A stretch of DNA of 26,665 nt from a virus. The position numbers were made by a program, and so were the translations under genes. The stretch covers positions 1 through 26,665 of the IMG/VR virus record IMGVR_UViG_3300035698_026835. One strand, given 5' to 3'. The notes below the pieces were generated by a model, which saw only the letters and a program-made list of their open reading frames with translations, was not told the DNA's origin and made no database searches. Shown in pieces: positions 25,918 through 26,665 of the stretch (positions within the stretch are counted from its first letter, which is position 1; every line of letters starts with the position of its first letter).

Positions 25918-26491
25918 ATGGTAGTATATAACTTAAAATGCGAGATATGTCATAAAAAGTTTAAGGCAAGAAGAAGAAATAACGCACCACCTCCAAAGTA
26001 TTGCGGACAAGCATGTTATAGTATTCGTATGAAACAAAAATGGAATGATGAAACTTATCGGAAAGATATGGTTCAAAAACATTTAGACAATCCAACAAAA
26101 TATTGGTTAGGAAAGAAAAGACCAGATATGCAGGGAAGTAATAATCCACGTTGGAAAGAAGTAAAAGGAAGTTATATTGATAACGGGTATAATGTGTTAT
26201 ATCGTCCAGACTTTGTCATAATTTCTTTACTCTGAGCATCTTCCATGGAAGATGCTCAGAGTAAAGAAATAATATAGTGATAGTAAAGGATGTATAATGG
26301 AACACAGGTTTGTTTGGGTTAAGGCTCATGGAAAAATACCTGAAGGATATATGCTTCATCATAAGGATGAAAACAAGTTGAATAATAAGCTTGAGAATTT
26401 ACAATTAACGACAAGAAGTGAACATACAAAGATTCATAACAATTTGAGGATAAAATATGGTACAAAAAGCATTAACAGTAGCGGACTTTAA
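25918..26491 (+). pseudogene. HNH homing-type endonuclease split by a 50-nt palindrome
   Basis: The first part (25918-26235) has CEICHKKF (about 8-15) and YCGQAC zinc ligands, NNPRWKEVKGSYIDNGYNVL and ends at a stop inside the palindrome. The second part (from ATG 26297) has the catalytic half: MEHRFVWVKAHGKIPEGYML, HHKDENKLNNKLENLQLTT and EHTKIH. Removing 52 nt (26221-26272) joins them in one frame (...PDFVI-YSDSKGCIMEHRFVW...), giving 173 residues that match the plan of the HNH gene at 18270. So the gene looks intact except for the palindrome. Two separate peptides are still possible. It brings its own promoter, and its end overlaps the next gene by 35 nt. Confidence 0.8.
26221..26270. repeat. 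Perfect 50-nt palindrome built from portal sequence
   Basis: Two 25-nt arms, 26221-26245 and 26246-26270, are perfect reverse complements with no loop. The 26-nt right segment 26245-26270 (starts ATGGAAGATGCTCAGAG) is identical to 16498-16523 of the portal gene; the left segment is its reverse complement. Real insertion and assembly or amplification artefact are both possible. Confidence 0.9.
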
Positions 26492-26665
26492 CAGTATACT
26501 TGATGATTATGCTGGTCGTGTTATAGTTCATACTCCTATATCTGTTAGTACTTCTAACATTACTGGCGAAACTACTTTAACAGATGGAACAACTGCTAGT
26601 ATTAAGGCGTATGCTATGAATTATAATGAAAAATTTGATTATGTAAAAGCAGGTTTTGTTCAAAA
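26457..26665 (+). CDS. Head-tail joining/neck-type protein (5' part only)
   Basis: ATG 26457 behind TTTGAGGATAAAAT, itself at the end of the HNH gene. The 69 residues visible (MVQKALTVADFNSILDDYAG, then RVIVHTPISVSTSNITGETT, then an ending with KAYAMNYNEKFDYVKAGF) resemble small head-completion or neck proteins of archaeal tailed viruses, which usually follow the adaptor. The window ends inside the gene. Confidence 0.6.
   Translation, partial: MVQKALTVADFNSILDDYAGRVIVHTPISVSTSNITGETTLTDGTTASIKAYAMNYNEKFDYVKAGFVQ

Overview
The window is one co-directional, AT-rich (roughly two-thirds A+T by eye) stretch of a tailed-virus genome or provirus. Every supported gene lies on the + strand, and most are joined by ATGA, GTGA or TTGA stop/start overlaps. 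Transcription signals look archaeal. Several operons start 25-45 nt downstream of TATA boxes (TTTATATA, TTTAAATA, ATATAAAA). Translation uses strong Shine-Dalgarno sites (GAGGTAAAA-ATG, GGAGG). The only tRNA is a class II tRNA-Ser without an encoded CCA. I infer a head-tail (HK97-fold) virus of a low-GC archaeon. A DPANN-type or methanogen host is possible, but the sequence does not settle which.

Layout. (1) 1-1582: small early genes, mostly of unknown function, including a membrane-anchored protein with an HExxH motif. (2) 1612-1985: a promoter, a ribbon-helix-helix-like regulator, and a non-coding G-rich stretch with its own TATA box. (3) 1986-6600: small DNA-binding, coiled-coil, membrane and zinc-ribbon proteins, a Rad52-like annealing protein (3987-4490) and an HNH-type protein. 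(4) 6597-9996: accessory genes, including a TylF-like sugar O-methyltransferase, a DUF5320-like mini-protein, a DPPY methyltransferase, a repeated gene-junction sequence, and a striking non-coding inverted-repeat element (9006-9152). (5) 9987-13019: a beta-class DNA methyltransferase, small and large terminase, then tRNA-Ser(GCU). (6) 13042-15818: zinc-ribbon, membrane and coiled-coil proteins. (7) 15819-26665: the virion module. It runs portal, MuF-like protein, an HNH endonuclease, tail-fibre-like and secreted or membrane proteins, prohead protease with a probable nested scaffold, major capsid protein, two pairs of duplicated capsid-associated proteins, a head-tail connector, a second (broken) HNH gene and the start of a neck/adaptor protein.

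How it works together. Terminase packages DNA through the portal into a capsid matured by the protease. Methyltransferases probably protect viral DNA, and TylF may modify glycans. Two promoter classes are visible. A 19-nt promoter is shared by the regulator gene (1612) and an HNH gene (25867), with a variant at 18223. A 29-nt promoter is repeated exactly before the portal operon (15819) and the protease-capsid operon (20752).

Most unusual signals: a perfect 50-nt palindrome at 26221-26270, each half an exact copy of portal coding sequence (16498-16523), disrupting an HNH gene; an inverted-repeat element at 9052-9151 with two mutually exclusive folds; an internal start within the protease gene that reuses the capsid gene's ribosome-binding site; and a tRNA-Ser(GCU) that matches an extreme AGT serine bias. 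Function assignments come from motifs read by eye; no database search was run.
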